From Bryobacterales bacterium (GTDB lineage Bacteria; Acidobacteriota; Terriglobia; Bryobacterales; Bryobacteraceae): a stretch of DNA of 46,682 nucleotides. The stretch lies in assembly GCA_025463005.1 (NCBI GenBank), contig JAOAPR010000060.1:1-46682 (forward strand), in the 5' to 3' direction. The translations under genes and the position numbers were made by a program. How positions within the stretch are numbered: the first letter of the stretch is position 1; every line of letters starts with the position of its first letter. Below the pieces are notes generated by a model that was not told where the DNA came from, made no database searches, and saw nothing but the letters and a program-made list of their open reading frames with translations. Positions 19,796-27,872 of this stretch are shown in pieces.

Positions 19796-21061
19796 TTAGC
19801 TTCTCTTGGAACTGCGTGCGCTTTGTGTGCGAACCGGCTCGGCCGTCGCGCCCTGGGCGAACGTCAGTGCCGGAATCGTGACTGATGTGTCGACCAGCCG
19901 CGCCATATCCTGCACCGGCAGCCCTTCGGCTTCGCGGTTGAAGCTGAGCGCCTTGAGGCTATCGTCGAAGTCGACCCGGATCCAGTCGCCGCCCCGCACC
20001 TGATCGGTAGCGATCAGGTTGGACATGGGCTGAACCAGCAGCCGCTCGATGGCGCGCTTCAAGTGCCGCGCTCCGTACTTCAGGTCCGTACCCTCCGACA
20101 GTAAATAATCCTTACTGTTGTCGGAAAGTGTGAAGACAAACGCGCGCTCGGACGGCGAATTGAAGATTCGCTGCTGAACGAGGTTCAGCTCGATTTCGAG
20201 AATCCGCTTGAGCTGTTCGCTTCCCAGAGGCTGGAACGTGACGATCTTATCCAAGCGGTTCATGAACTCCGGCGTGAACTTGCGACGGGCGGCTTCCATG
20301 CCGCTGCGGGCCAGTTTGCCGGACATCTTATCGTCGACGATGCCGCCCAGTGTCTTGTCGCGAACTTCACCTACGTTGAATCCCAGCCGGGGACTCATGA
20401 TGGCGCTCATTTCGGAAGCGCCCAGGTTGCTGGTCATGAAGATCATGGCCCGCGAGAAGTCCACCTTGCGGTTATCGCCAAGAGTCAGAGTGGCTTTGTC
20501 CAGGATGCCCAGCAGGAGATTCCAGAGGGCGTCGGACGCCTTCTCGATTTCGTCAAACAGCACGAAACTGAGCTTGATGTTCTCCGTGTGATGCTGATTG
20601 AGCACTTCCTGCGAAAGCAAAGGATGCGTCTCGCGATGTCCCAGGTATCCGGGAGGCGAGCCGATCAGCTTGGCAATCTCGTGGCTGTGCTGAAACTCGG
20701 CGCAGTCGATTTTGATGACCGAGCGAGGGTTCTTGAGCAACACCTCGGCGGTGGCCTCGACGATCCGGGTCTTTCCGGATCCGGTCGGACCAAGGAACAG
20801 GAAATTGCCAATCGGCCTTCCGGGAGGGTTCATTCCAGTCAGGTGCATCTGATAGATGTTCACGATCTGCTGGATCGCCTCGTCCTGTCCCACAATCATC
20901 CGACGGAGTCCGGTCTCCAGTTGTGTCGCGTCTCTTCCAGTCTTGCCCGGATCCAACGGGATGTTTAGCCGTACCATCTTCTCCACCGCCTTTCGCCTTG
21001 GGGGAGCCGCCTGCCTTGGCTCTCCCCTCATCCACAAACTCTCAGGCAACCCAAGTGCCAT
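19796..21061 (-). CDS. Single-module ClpB/ClpA-D2-like AAA+ ATPase
   Basis: A 421-residue AAA+ ATPase matching only the second ATPase module of ClpA/ClpB. Walker A is GPTGSGKT, the pore loop is GSPPGYLGH, Walker B is VLFDEIEKA and sensor 1 is IFMTSNLGA. An FTPEFMNRLDKIVTF segment follows, and then the C-terminal D2-small domain with GARHLKRAIERL. It lacks the Clp N-domain, the first AAA module and the ClpB coiled-coil. It also lacks the ClpX zinc domain, and no IGF-type ClpP loop was recognised. The ATG at 21061 has AGGAG 11 bases upstream. An internal ATG at 20977 with a nearby GGAG would remove 28 poorly conserved residues and is an alternative start. It lies 59 bp downstream of the SDR gene on the same strand. 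An unfoldase or remodelling role is inferred. Confidence 0.85.
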   Translation of the reverse strand: MALGLPESLWMRGEPRQAAPPRRKAVEKMVRLNIPLDPGKTGRDATQLETGLRRMIVGQDEAIQQIVNIYQMHLTGMNPPGRPIGNFLFLGPTGSGKTRIVEATAEVLLKNPRSVIKIDCAEFQHSHEIAKLIGSPPGYLGHRETHPLLSQEVLNQHHTENIKLSFVLFDEIEKASDALWNLLLGILDKATLTLGDNRKVDFSRAMIFMTSNLGASEMSAIMSPRLGFNVGEVRDKTLGGIVDDKMSGKLARSGMEAARRKFTPEFMNRLDKIVTFQPLGSEQLKRILEIELNLVQQRIFNSPSERAFVFTLSDNSKDYLLSEGTDLKYGARHLKRAIERLLVQPMSNLIATDQVRGGDWIRVDFDDSLKALSFNREAEGLPVQDMARLVDTSVTIPALTFAQGATAEPVRTQSARSSKRS

Positions 21062-21120
21062 TTGTATAGATGCTCCTAGTCGGGCTCGGATTCTGCTGTA
21101 CTTTCATAACTTTTCCTTAA

Positions 21121-21837
21121 CTATTTCTTCGGTCGCGCAGGCCGAACCTCTACCCGGCTGACCAATGTCCGCTCGGGTAAGTTGAGGAGCATTTGTACTA
21201 TTTTGGCAACGTCCTCGGGCCAGATCTTCCAATCGGCGCCATCCGACGGCTGACCACCGAACTCCGTCGCCACGCTTCCCGGCATGATAGTACTAACCCT
21301 CACGTTCTCGCTCCTCACGTCCTGCATCATCGCGTCCGTGAATCCGTTCAGCCCGAACTTCGAAGCGTTATAAGCAGATCCCCCAGCAAAAGCATTCGCA
21401 CCAGCGAGGCTACTTATATTGACGATGTAACCACCGCCTTTGGTTCCAAACCTGACCAAAGCTTCACGGCTGCAATAGAAAGCGCCGTACAAATTTGTCT
21501 CGATCGTGTTCTTCCATTCTTCGATGGAAAGTTCGCGAACGTGGCGAAAGACGCCGATGCCGGCGTTGTTGACCAGCACATCCAGCCCGCCGAATTCCGC
21601 ATCGACGAACCGGAACAACTCGCCAACCTGTTCATAGCTTTTAACATCGGCAGCTTTCCCCTTGACTTTACCGGCGGTTTCGGCAGCCAACTCGGCGACC
21701 GCCCTGTCGACCGTTTCCTGCCGCTGTCCGCATATTGCCACCGCCGCACCTTCCACTAGTAATGACCTCGCGATGGCGCGTCCTATTCCGCGCGTACCGC
21801 CGGTAACCAGGCAAACTTGCTCGCTGAGGGGCTTCAT
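21121..21837 (-). CDS. Short-chain dehydrogenase/reductase
   Basis: A 238-residue classical SDR using NAD(P)H. The Rossmann glycine motif is TGGTRGIG (about 12-19), the NNAG motif is intact, and the catalytic Ser is in NISSLAG. The catalytic YxxxK is YNASK. No substrate-specific features were recognised; members of this class include 3-ketoacyl-ACP reductase-like enzymes. It is upstream of and co-directional with the AAA+ gene (59-bp gap), and divergent from the heme operon with 132 bp between the two starts. Confidence 0.88.
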   Translation of the reverse strand: MKPLSEQVCLVTGGTRGIGRAIARSLLVEGAAVAICGQRQETVDRAVAELAAETAGKVKGKAADVKSYEQVGELFRFVDAEFGGLDVLVNNAGIGVFRHVRELSIEEWKNTIETNLYGAFYCSREALVRFGTKGGGYIVNISSLAGANAFAGGSAYNASKFGLNGFTDAMMQDVRSENVRVSTIMPGSVATEFGGQPSDGADWKIWPEDVAKIVQMLLNLPERTLVSRVEVRPARPKK

Positions 21838-21969
21838 GGACTCCAGCTTAGAACGCGTCGACCGGGCGACGGCGGTTGGCGGGTATCAGATGCCCGCACT
21901 TGGGGGGAGTGGCGGGCGCGGCAGGCTCACGATCTTCGGTCCTAGTAGAATCGTAAGTGAAGGAAAAGG

Positions 21970-22770
21970 ATGGAATCTAGCGTTTTCTGGCTAAGGGTAG
22001 CAGCGTGTCTCTATGCGGTCGGGCTGCTCCACTCGATCCTGGTGCTGGTGCGTCATGGCGAAAGTGTCTTTCCGTTGGCACGGGCGACATTTCGCATTGC
22101 AGTGGTACTCCATGGGGTGGCGATCGTCGAGCGATTAATTTTCGGCGATGGCTACCAGACACTGAGCGTCTGCGCGTTTCTAATAGCCGTGGTTTTCCTG
22201 ACAGTGGAATGGAGATACCGTTTTGCTGGGATTTCCGTAGTTCTCTTTCCCCTGGTGTTTGGCATGACGCTGGTGGCGGCGATGGAACGTACTCCTGGAC
22301 CGGGCGTAAATGAACCGGCAGGACAAATCTGGCTGATCGTGCACATCCTGCTGGTGCTGGCCGGATATGCCGCTCTCTCGCTCACGGCGGTGGCCGCATT
22401 CGCGTACCTGATCCAGGAGCGCAGGCTCAAACGGAAACAGGCGAGCTCGCTGCTCGAACGCTTGCCGCCACTGGCAACGCTCGATAACCTGATCAGCAGA
22501 TCGCTCGGTCTTGGATTTGCGTTTTTGACGCTGGGTCTGGTGTTCGGAATCATGTGGGCCGTGATCTACTCCCCTGGCACAAGTTGGATCGGCGACGCCC
22601 GCATCACCCTATCGTTGGTCACTTGGGCGCTGTTGCTTGTGATGATGATTCTGCGCGCTTCCGCGGGTTGGCGCGGGCGCAAGGCCGCGGTCATGGCACT
22701 GGCTGTTCTTGGTTGTTCCGCGCTGACGTGGGCCGCGCACGCCGGCTTGAGGACCACTCTCTTCCCATGA
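21970..22770 (+). CDS. HemX/CcsA-family membrane protein
   Basis: A 266-residue protein with about eight predicted transmembrane helices, of the cytochrome c assembly (CcsA)/HemX family. The heme-interacting-type histidines are in VLHGVAIVERL and IWLIVHILLV. No tryptophan-rich WWD signature was seen, which favours HemX over a true cytochrome c synthetase. It is the first gene of the tetrapyrrole operon and its stop overlaps the hemA start in ATGA. In Bacillus HemX lies next to hemA and affects the amount of glutamyl-tRNA reductase, which fits this position. The ATG is preceded by an excellent AGGAAAAGG site, and a TAGAAT -10-like box lies at 21946-21951. Confidence 0.8.
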   Translation: MESSVFWLRVAACLYAVGLLHSILVLVRHGESVFPLARATFRIAVVLHGVAIVERLIFGDGYQTLSVCAFLIAVVFLTVEWRYRFAGISVVLFPLVFGMTLVAAMERTPGPGVNEPAGQIWLIVHILLVLAGYAALSLTAVAAFAYLIQERRLKRKQASSLLERLPPLATLDNLISRSLGLGFAFLTLGLVFGIMWAVIYSPGTSWIGDARITLSLVTWALLLVMMILRASAGWRGRKAAVMALAVLGCSALTWAAHAGLRTTLFP

Positions 22771-23993
22771 AGCTGCTGCTTACCGGCTTGAACCATCGCA
22801 CTGCTCCTGTAGAAGTGCGCGAGCGCCTTGCGTTCGAGGATCAAGCCTTGCCGCAAGCGCTCGACGATCTCAAGCGGCAGCCGGGACTAATCGAAGGCAT
22901 GATCCTTTCCACTTGCAACCGTGTGGAAGTCGCGGTGACCGCGGACGAACAGGCCGACGTCGAATCAACCGTGGAAAGATTCCTCGCGGATTCGCGGCAC
23001 GTGGAGCGCGCCTGGGTCACTCCGTATCTGTACCGCTTCGATGGTCCGGAAGCGATTCGCCATTTGTTCCGCGTCGCGTCCAGCCTGGATTCGATGGTGG
23101 TAGGAGAGCCGCAAATTCTGGGGCAACTGAAATCCGCTTATGCACTGGCCAAGGAGTGCGGTGCAGTAAGCGGATTCCTGGGCCAGGTGATGGACCGCGC
23201 CTTCAGCGTCGCCAAACGCGTTCGCTCCGAGACCGACATTGGGCAGAGCGCGGTCTCAGTGAGCTACGCCGCGGTGGAGCTGGCGCGCGAGATTTTCGGC
23301 GCGCTCCAGGGCAAACGCGTGCTGGTGGTCGGCGCGGGAAAAATGGCCGAGAGCGCGGCACGCCACCTCCGGCGAGCAGGTGTTTCCGAAATCCTGGTGA
23401 CGAACCGGACCCGCGAGCGCGCCGAGGCTATGGCCGAGGATTGCGGGGGCCGCGTGCTTGCCTACGAATTGTTCGAGGACGCGGTTCCGGAAGTAGACAT
23501 CGTCCTGGCCTCCAGCGGCGCGCCGCATTTTATCCTGACGCGCGACCAAATGCGGATAGCCATGGGCAAGCGCCGCAACCGGCCCATGTTTCTGATCGAC
23601 ATCGCCGTGCCCCGCAACATTGATCCGGCGGTAAATGAGCTGGAAAGCGTGTTCCTGTACGACATCGACGACCTGGGCAGAGTGGTCGACGACAACAAGC
23701 GCGGTCGGGTCGAAACGGCCAAGGAAGCGGAAGAGATCGTGCGCGAGGAAGTCGACCGGATGGTTCTGCGGCTGAAGACGCGCGAGGTCGCTCCGGTGAT
23801 CATCGTGCTCCAGGAGCAATTCGAGACCTGGCGCAGGGGCGAGATTGACCGGCAGCGCCAGAAGCTTGGTGCGTTGACTCCCCAACAGGAGGAAGCCATC
23901 GAGGCCATCACGCGCGGGCTGATGAATAAGTTCGCCCACCGCCTGATCTCGGAGCTCAAGCGCCCGAAGCGTGATCCCCTGGGGGATGAGTGA
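22767..23993 (+). CDS. hemA: Glutamyl-tRNA reductase
   Basis: First committed enzyme of the C5 pathway to 5-aminolevulinate, reducing glutamyl-tRNA with NADPH. The start at 22767 overlaps the preceding stop (ATGA) and gives a 408-residue protein beginning MKLLLTGLNHRTAPVEVRE, the normal family N-terminus. The open frame extends further upstream, but that part lies inside the hemX-like gene. The catalytic cysteine is C50 in STCNRVEV. GEPQILGQLK, the NADPH-binding VVGAGKM and the C-terminal dimerisation helices (LTPQQEEAIEAITRGLMNKF) are all present. It is coupled to hemC by a GTGA overlap. Confidence 0.97.
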   Translation: MKLLLTGLNHRTAPVEVRERLAFEDQALPQALDDLKRQPGLIEGMILSTCNRVEVAVTADEQADVESTVERFLADSRHVERAWVTPYLYRFDGPEAIRHLFRVASSLDSMVVGEPQILGQLKSAYALAKECGAVSGFLGQVMDRAFSVAKRVRSETDIGQSAVSVSYAAVELAREIFGALQGKRVLVVGAGKMAESAARHLRRAGVSEILVTNRTRERAEAMAEDCGGRVLAYELFEDAVPEVDIVLASSGAPHFILTRDQMRIAMGKRRNRPMFLIDIAVPRNIDPAVNELESVFLYDIDDLGRVVDDNKRGRVETAKEAEEIVREEVDRMVLRLKTREVAPVIIVLQEQFETWRRGEIDRQRQKLGALTPQQEEAIEAITRGLMNKFAHRLISELKRPKRDPLGDE

Positions 23994-24880
23994 TCATCAT
24001 CGGTTCACGCGGGTCGAAGCTGGCCCTGTGGCAGGCGCAGCACATTTATGACTGCCTGAAGCCGTTGGGCGTAGAAGCCCGGATCGAAATCATCAAGACC
24101 ACTGGCGACAAGATTCAGGATGTTCCTCTGGCGCAGGCCGGCGGCAAGGGGCTGTTCACTAAGGAAATCGACGAGGCGTTGCTCAACGGCTCGATCGACC
24201 TGGCCGTGCACAGCATGAAGGACGTGCCCACGGGGCTTCCGGCAGGTTTGACCATCGCTGCGATCCCGGAACGCGAAGAGCCGCGCGATGCGTTGATCGG
24301 CTGTACCGTCGCCGAGTTGCGCGACGGATTGCGAATCGGGACGAGTTCTCTCCGGCGGTCTTCGCAGTTGCTGGCTTTGAATCCGCGCCTGTCGGTCCAG
24401 ATGTTGCGCGGGAATGTCGACACGCGTCTGCGTAAGCTCGACGAAGGGCAATATGATGCGATCGTTCTGGCGGCAGCGGGCTTGCGGCGCCTTGGATGGC
24501 AGGACCGCATTCGCGAATTGATCCCGGCGGAGGTTATGTGCCCGGCCGTCGGGCAGGGCGCCTTAGCGATCGAAACACGCGACGACGGCGGAGTCGCGCA
24601 TGAGCTGGCTCGCAAGCTGGATCACGCTGAGACGCGTACCGCAGTAACGGCGGAGCGCGCCATGCTCGAAGTATTGGGCGGCGGCTGCCAGTTGCCGGTA
24701 GGTGGGTACGCTTACCTCGAAAAGGGCGTCATCCACATGCGCGCGATCGTGGCGTCGCCCGATGGTTCGCGCATAGTGCGCAAGGAACTCTCCGGCGTCG
24801 ATCCTTCGAGGACGGGAGCGTCGATGGGGCGGATACTGCTCGAACAGGGCGCCGAGGAGATTCTCCGGGCCGTCGTATGA
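23990..24880 (+). CDS. hemC: Porphobilinogen deaminase (hydroxymethylbilane synthase)
   Basis: Polymerises four porphobilinogen units into hydroxymethylbilane. It is 296 residues long with a GTG start overlapping the hemA stop (GTGA). The N-terminal IIIGSRGSKLALWQA, VHSMKDVP, GTSSLRRSSQL and LRGNVDTRLRKL motifs are intact. The cysteine that carries the dipyrromethane cofactor is C233 in LGGGCQLPVGGY. Length is normal. The stop overlaps the cobA-hemD start (ATGA), so hydroxymethylbilane is made next to the uroporphyrinogen III synthase that closes the ring. Confidence 0.97.
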   Translation: MIIIGSRGSKLALWQAQHIYDCLKPLGVEARIEIIKTTGDKIQDVPLAQAGGKGLFTKEIDEALLNGSIDLAVHSMKDVPTGLPAGLTIAAIPEREEPRDALIGCTVAELRDGLRIGTSSLRRSSQLLALNPRLSVQMLRGNVDTRLRKLDEGQYDAIVLAAAGLRRLGWQDRIRELIPAEVMCPAVGQGALAIETRDDGGVAHELARKLDHAETRTAVTAERAMLEVLGGGCQLPVGGYAYLEKGVIHMRAIVASPDGSRIVRKELSGVDPSRTGASMGRILLEQGAEEILRAVV

Positions 24881-26328
24881 AGGTCTACCTGGTAGGCGCC
24901 GGTCCAGGCGATCCGGGACTGATTACCGTCAAGGGCAAGAAGATCCTGGAGCGCGCCGACGCTGTGCTGTATGACAACCTCGCCAACGAACGATTGCTGG
25001 AGCACGCGCCGCCGCGAGCAGAACGGATCTACGTCGGGAAGAAGCGCGCGCAGCACGAAATGTCTCAGGAGGAGATCTCGGCGCTAATGATCGACCGCGC
25101 ACACCGCGGCTGGAACGTTGTGCGGCTCAAAGGCGGCGATCCGTTCATCTTCGCGCGGGGCGGGGAAGAGATGGAGGCTCTGGCGGCCGCCGGCATCCCC
25201 TTCGAAATCGTGCCGGGCGTGACCACGCCCCTGGGTCTGGCGGCCTACACTGGCGTGCCGCTCACACATCGCGAGCACACTTCCGCCGTTACCTTCGTCA
25301 CCGGCCACAACGTGGATGCGATCGATTGGGGCAAGATTGGCTCCGCGGAAACGGTTGTCCTGTTCATGGGCCTGGTGAATTTCGCCGCGATCGCGCGCGA
25401 GATGATCGCACAAGGGCGCTCGCCGCAGACGCCGGCCATGGTGGTGCGCTGGGCCACGCGTCCGGATCAGGAAACGCTGGTCGGAACGCTGGAGACGCTG
25501 CCCGACATGATTGTCCAAAATGGTCTGAGGCCGCCGGCGACCATCGTCATCGGCGAGGTCGTCACGCTCCGCGATCGCTTCAACTGGTTTGAGCGGCTGC
25601 CTCTCTTTGGGCAGCGCATCGTCGTCACGCGCGACCGCCGCCAGGCCGCCGAATTGGCGGAACCCTTGGAGGAACTGGGTGCAGAAGTTCTGTTGCTGCC
25701 GGTGATCGAGGTCATCCCTCCGGTTGACTCGGCTCCGCTTGATCGCGCGATCGCATGTCTCGATACTTACGACTGGCTGATTTTCACCAGCGCGAACGGC
25801 GTTCACAACTTCGTAGACCGGCTAAGAGACATACGATCCCTCCGCGCTAGAGTCTGCGCCATCGGACCGGCCACAGCGGCGGCCGTCGAAGCGCTGCACA
25901 TCAAGGTGGATCGGATGCCGAAGGAATACGTCGCGGAAAGTCTCCTTGAGGCGCTTGCTGACGACGATCTGGCCGGAAAACGCGTGCTGCTGCCGCGAGC
26001 TGCCGTCGCGCGGGATCTGGTCCCGGTTGAGCTCGCCCGCCGCGGAGCGATCGTCGATGTGGTCGAAGCGTATCGCACTGCCCTCCCTGAAGACGCGGCG
26101 GTTCGGGCGCGCGAGATTCTCGCGCGAAAACCAACGTGGATCACCTTCACCAGCTCGTCGACGGTCATGAATTTCGTGGCGATCGCCGGCCGCGACGCGC
26201 TGGCTGGAGTGAAGATCGCATCCATTGGTCCGATCACCTCTGCCACCGCCCGCGAGCACGGGTTTACCGTCGAGGTCGAGGCCGATCCGCACACCGTGCC
26301 GGGGTTGGTCGCGGCTATCGGGCGCTAA
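24877..26328 (+). CDS. cobA-hemD: Fused uroporphyrinogen-III C-methyltransferase / uroporphyrinogen-III synthase
   Basis: A 483-residue fusion of two consecutive tetrapyrrole enzymes. Residues 1-240 are the SAM-dependent methyltransferase (SUMT) with VGAGPGDPGLITVKG, YVGKKRAQHEMSQEEI, VRLKGGDPFIFARGGEE and PGVTTPLGLAAYTGVPLTHR. It leads to precorrin-2 and thus siroheme or cobalamin. Residues of about 245-483 form uroporphyrinogen-III synthase, with two Rossmann-like lobes, the LIFTSANGVHNF motif and ITFTSSSTVMNF. The fusion is known from several phyla. No precorrin-2 dehydrogenase/ferrochelatase is in the window. It is the last gene of the operon, and its stop codon lies inside a perfect inverted repeat. 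Confidence 0.96.
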   Translation: MKVYLVGAGPGDPGLITVKGKKILERADAVLYDNLANERLLEHAPPRAERIYVGKKRAQHEMSQEEISALMIDRAHRGWNVVRLKGGDPFIFARGGEEMEALAAAGIPFEIVPGVTTPLGLAAYTGVPLTHREHTSAVTFVTGHNVDAIDWGKIGSAETVVLFMGLVNFAAIAREMIAQGRSPQTPAMVVRWATRPDQETLVGTLETLPDMIVQNGLRPPATIVIGEVVTLRDRFNWFERLPLFGQRIVVTRDRRQAAELAEPLEELGAEVLLLPVIEVIPPVDSAPLDRAIACLDTYDWLIFTSANGVHNFVDRLRDIRSLRARVCAIGPATAAAVEALHIKVDRMPKEYVAESLLEALADDDLAGKRVLLPRAAVARDLVPVELARRGAIVDVVEAYRTALPEDAAVRAREILARKPTWITFTSSSTVMNFVAIAGRDALAGVKIASIGPITSATAREHGFTVEVEADPHTVPGLVAAIGR

Positions 26329-26355
26329 AAGGGGTCAGACGACATTTTAGCGCCC
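26320..26355. repeat. Perfect 11-bp inverted repeat at the heme-operon/csm-operon junction
   Basis: GGGCGCTAAAA (26320-26330) pairs exactly with TTTTAGCGCCC (26345-26355) around a 14-base loop with a GGGGTCAGAC core. The left arm overlaps the stop codon of cobA-hemD, and the right arm ends 41 bases before csm1. It could be a bidirectional terminator, since AAAA/TTTT close the loop, or a REP-type palindrome. No T-run follows the stem. Confidence 0.6.
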
Positions 26356-26396
26356 ACTCCTTCATACTCGTGATACAGTGTTGATTTCGCCTCCGC

Positions 26397-27860
26397 ATGT
26401 CCTTGCAAATTTTTCTCGAAGGCAAGATCCTCGGCGTCGACGACTGCCTCCTTGCGCCTGCGTCCCACGATCCTGACCAGGTTTTCACCGGGCGCTCCCA
26501 CTGGATCAGCCTTTTGAGCGAGGTGCTGCCGCGCGCTCTCCTGGCCGAGTTGGGGCTCGCCAAGATTCTGATCGGTTCCAGCGGCGGGAGCCAGTTTCTG
26601 CTGGTGCTTCCGGAAGAATCGAGCGCACCCGCCGAAGCATTCCTCAACGCGGCCGCTAAGGAAATCGCCGAGCTGAGCGCCGGCGCCCTCAAGTTGATCT
26701 GGAGCATGACGGAAAACCTGGGCGATTGGAGCGATGTCCGTCGGCGCCTAGATGAGCGGCTTGATCGAGGACGTCACGCACCCGCGGGCGCAGCCGGCGC
26801 AGCACTATTCGCGGCTGCCGTACCCGAGCCGGATCCCGCCACCGACGACTATTTTCGCGAGCAGCTCGGTTTCTCCCTGCGCGACGCCGGGAGCGTCGGC
26901 TGGTCGCCTGAAACGCCCGGCCGGATCCTGGCCGGCGGTGGAAAACACTCCTGGCCGTTGACGAATTCCACGGATGCGATTCCCTTCGCCCGTCACGCCG
27001 CACCCAGCGACGATGGCAGCGAGCCAGCCTCAACGGCCGTACTCGCGGGCCGCGCCGCGGGACTCGCCACCTGGGGCGTCCTTCGCGGCGACGTCGACAA
27101 CTTCGCTATTCGCATTCATCGCGCCCAAAGCATCGAGGAGCACATCCAGCTTTCGGTGATGTACAAGCAGTTCTTCGCCGGCGAACTGGAAGTACTCTGC
27201 TCCATGCCGGAGTTCTGGCGAAAGGTGACCGTGATCTACTCGGGCGGCGATGATTTCGCCGTGTACGGCGCTTGGGACGCTCTGATCGGGTTAGCCTCGG
27301 AACTCGAGCGGCTGTTCCGGCGGTTCGCTGAGCAAAACCTGAAGGATTTCGCCGGACCCGAAGGAAAAACTATCAGCATGGCTCTGGCGATGGCGCCAGC
27401 AGTGGACGCTTCGCTGGGCGCGGTGTTTGAGGAAGCCGGCCAGCGTCTCGAAGCGGCCAAGTCGGCTGACAAGGATTGCATCTGGCTGCTGGGCCGCACG
27501 CTCGAGTGGAAACAATTCTCCGAAGCTGCGACGCTGAAGGATTTTCTCGGCCGCATGGTGAGCGATTTCGGCTGCTCGCCGCAGTACCTGCGCGATCTGT
27601 GCGGCATCTATCGCGAGACGCAATCGAAAATGTCGAAAAGGCAAGCCCGGCGCATGGGCGGCGAGCGGCCATGGCGGTATCATCGCCGCATCCGCCGGAT
27701 CCTGAACGCCTCGCGCGCGCCTGGTCCGGAGCGCGGGGATTATCAAAAAGCCCGCACGGCTTTGATCGCCGATCTGATCGGGCGCAGCGCCGTTACGGTC
27801 AAGTTGCGGCCGGCGGGCCGCGTGGCGCTAGAATGGGCGAGGTTGTCCGCCGAAGCCTAG
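26397..27860 (+). CDS. csm1: Csm1/Cas10 without HD nuclease domain (type III-A CRISPR)
   Basis: Large subunit of a type III-A interference complex, here only 487 residues. Residues 1-125 resemble the first Palm domain (ILIGSSGGSQFLLVLPEE). An Ala/Pro-rich linker follows at about 126-210. The second Palm carries GVLRGDVDNF (D232, D234) and YSGGDDF (GGDD 283-286), the residues used for cyclic oligoadenylate synthesis in Cas10. Residues 370-487 are the helical C-terminal domain. The N-terminal HD DNase domain of typical Csm1 is absent. An in-frame stop at 26382-26384 and the upstream hemD gene leave no room for it. The usual CxxC zinc knuckle is also absent. No clear SD is present; a TGATACAGT extended -10-like element lies at 26371-26379. 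It heads the five-gene csm operon, with csm2 starting 12 bases later. Confidence 0.9.
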   Translation: MSLQIFLEGKILGVDDCLLAPASHDPDQVFTGRSHWISLLSEVLPRALLAELGLAKILIGSSGGSQFLLVLPEESSAPAEAFLNAAAKEIAELSAGALKLIWSMTENLGDWSDVRRRLDERLDRGRHAPAGAAGAALFAAAVPEPDPATDDYFREQLGFSLRDAGSVGWSPETPGRILAGGGKHSWPLTNSTDAIPFARHAAPSDDGSEPASTAVLAGRAAGLATWGVLRGDVDNFAIRIHRAQSIEEHIQLSVMYKQFFAGELEVLCSMPEFWRKVTVIYSGGDDFAVYGAWDALIGLASELERLFRRFAEQNLKDFAGPEGKTISMALAMAPAVDASLGAVFEEAGQRLEAAKSADKDCIWLLGRTLEWKQFSEAATLKDFLGRMVSDFGCSPQYLRDLCGIYRETQSKMSKRQARRMGGERPWRYHRRIRRILNASRAPGPERGDYQKARTALIADLIGRSAVTVKLRPAGRVALEWARLSAEA

Positions 27861-27872
27861 GAAGGAATTTGT

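Noticed and set aside
26329-26396. Possible remnant of a Cas10 HD domain upstream of csm1
   Set aside because: The 68 bases contain an in-frame stop and the inverted repeat. The preceding sequence encodes intact HemD.
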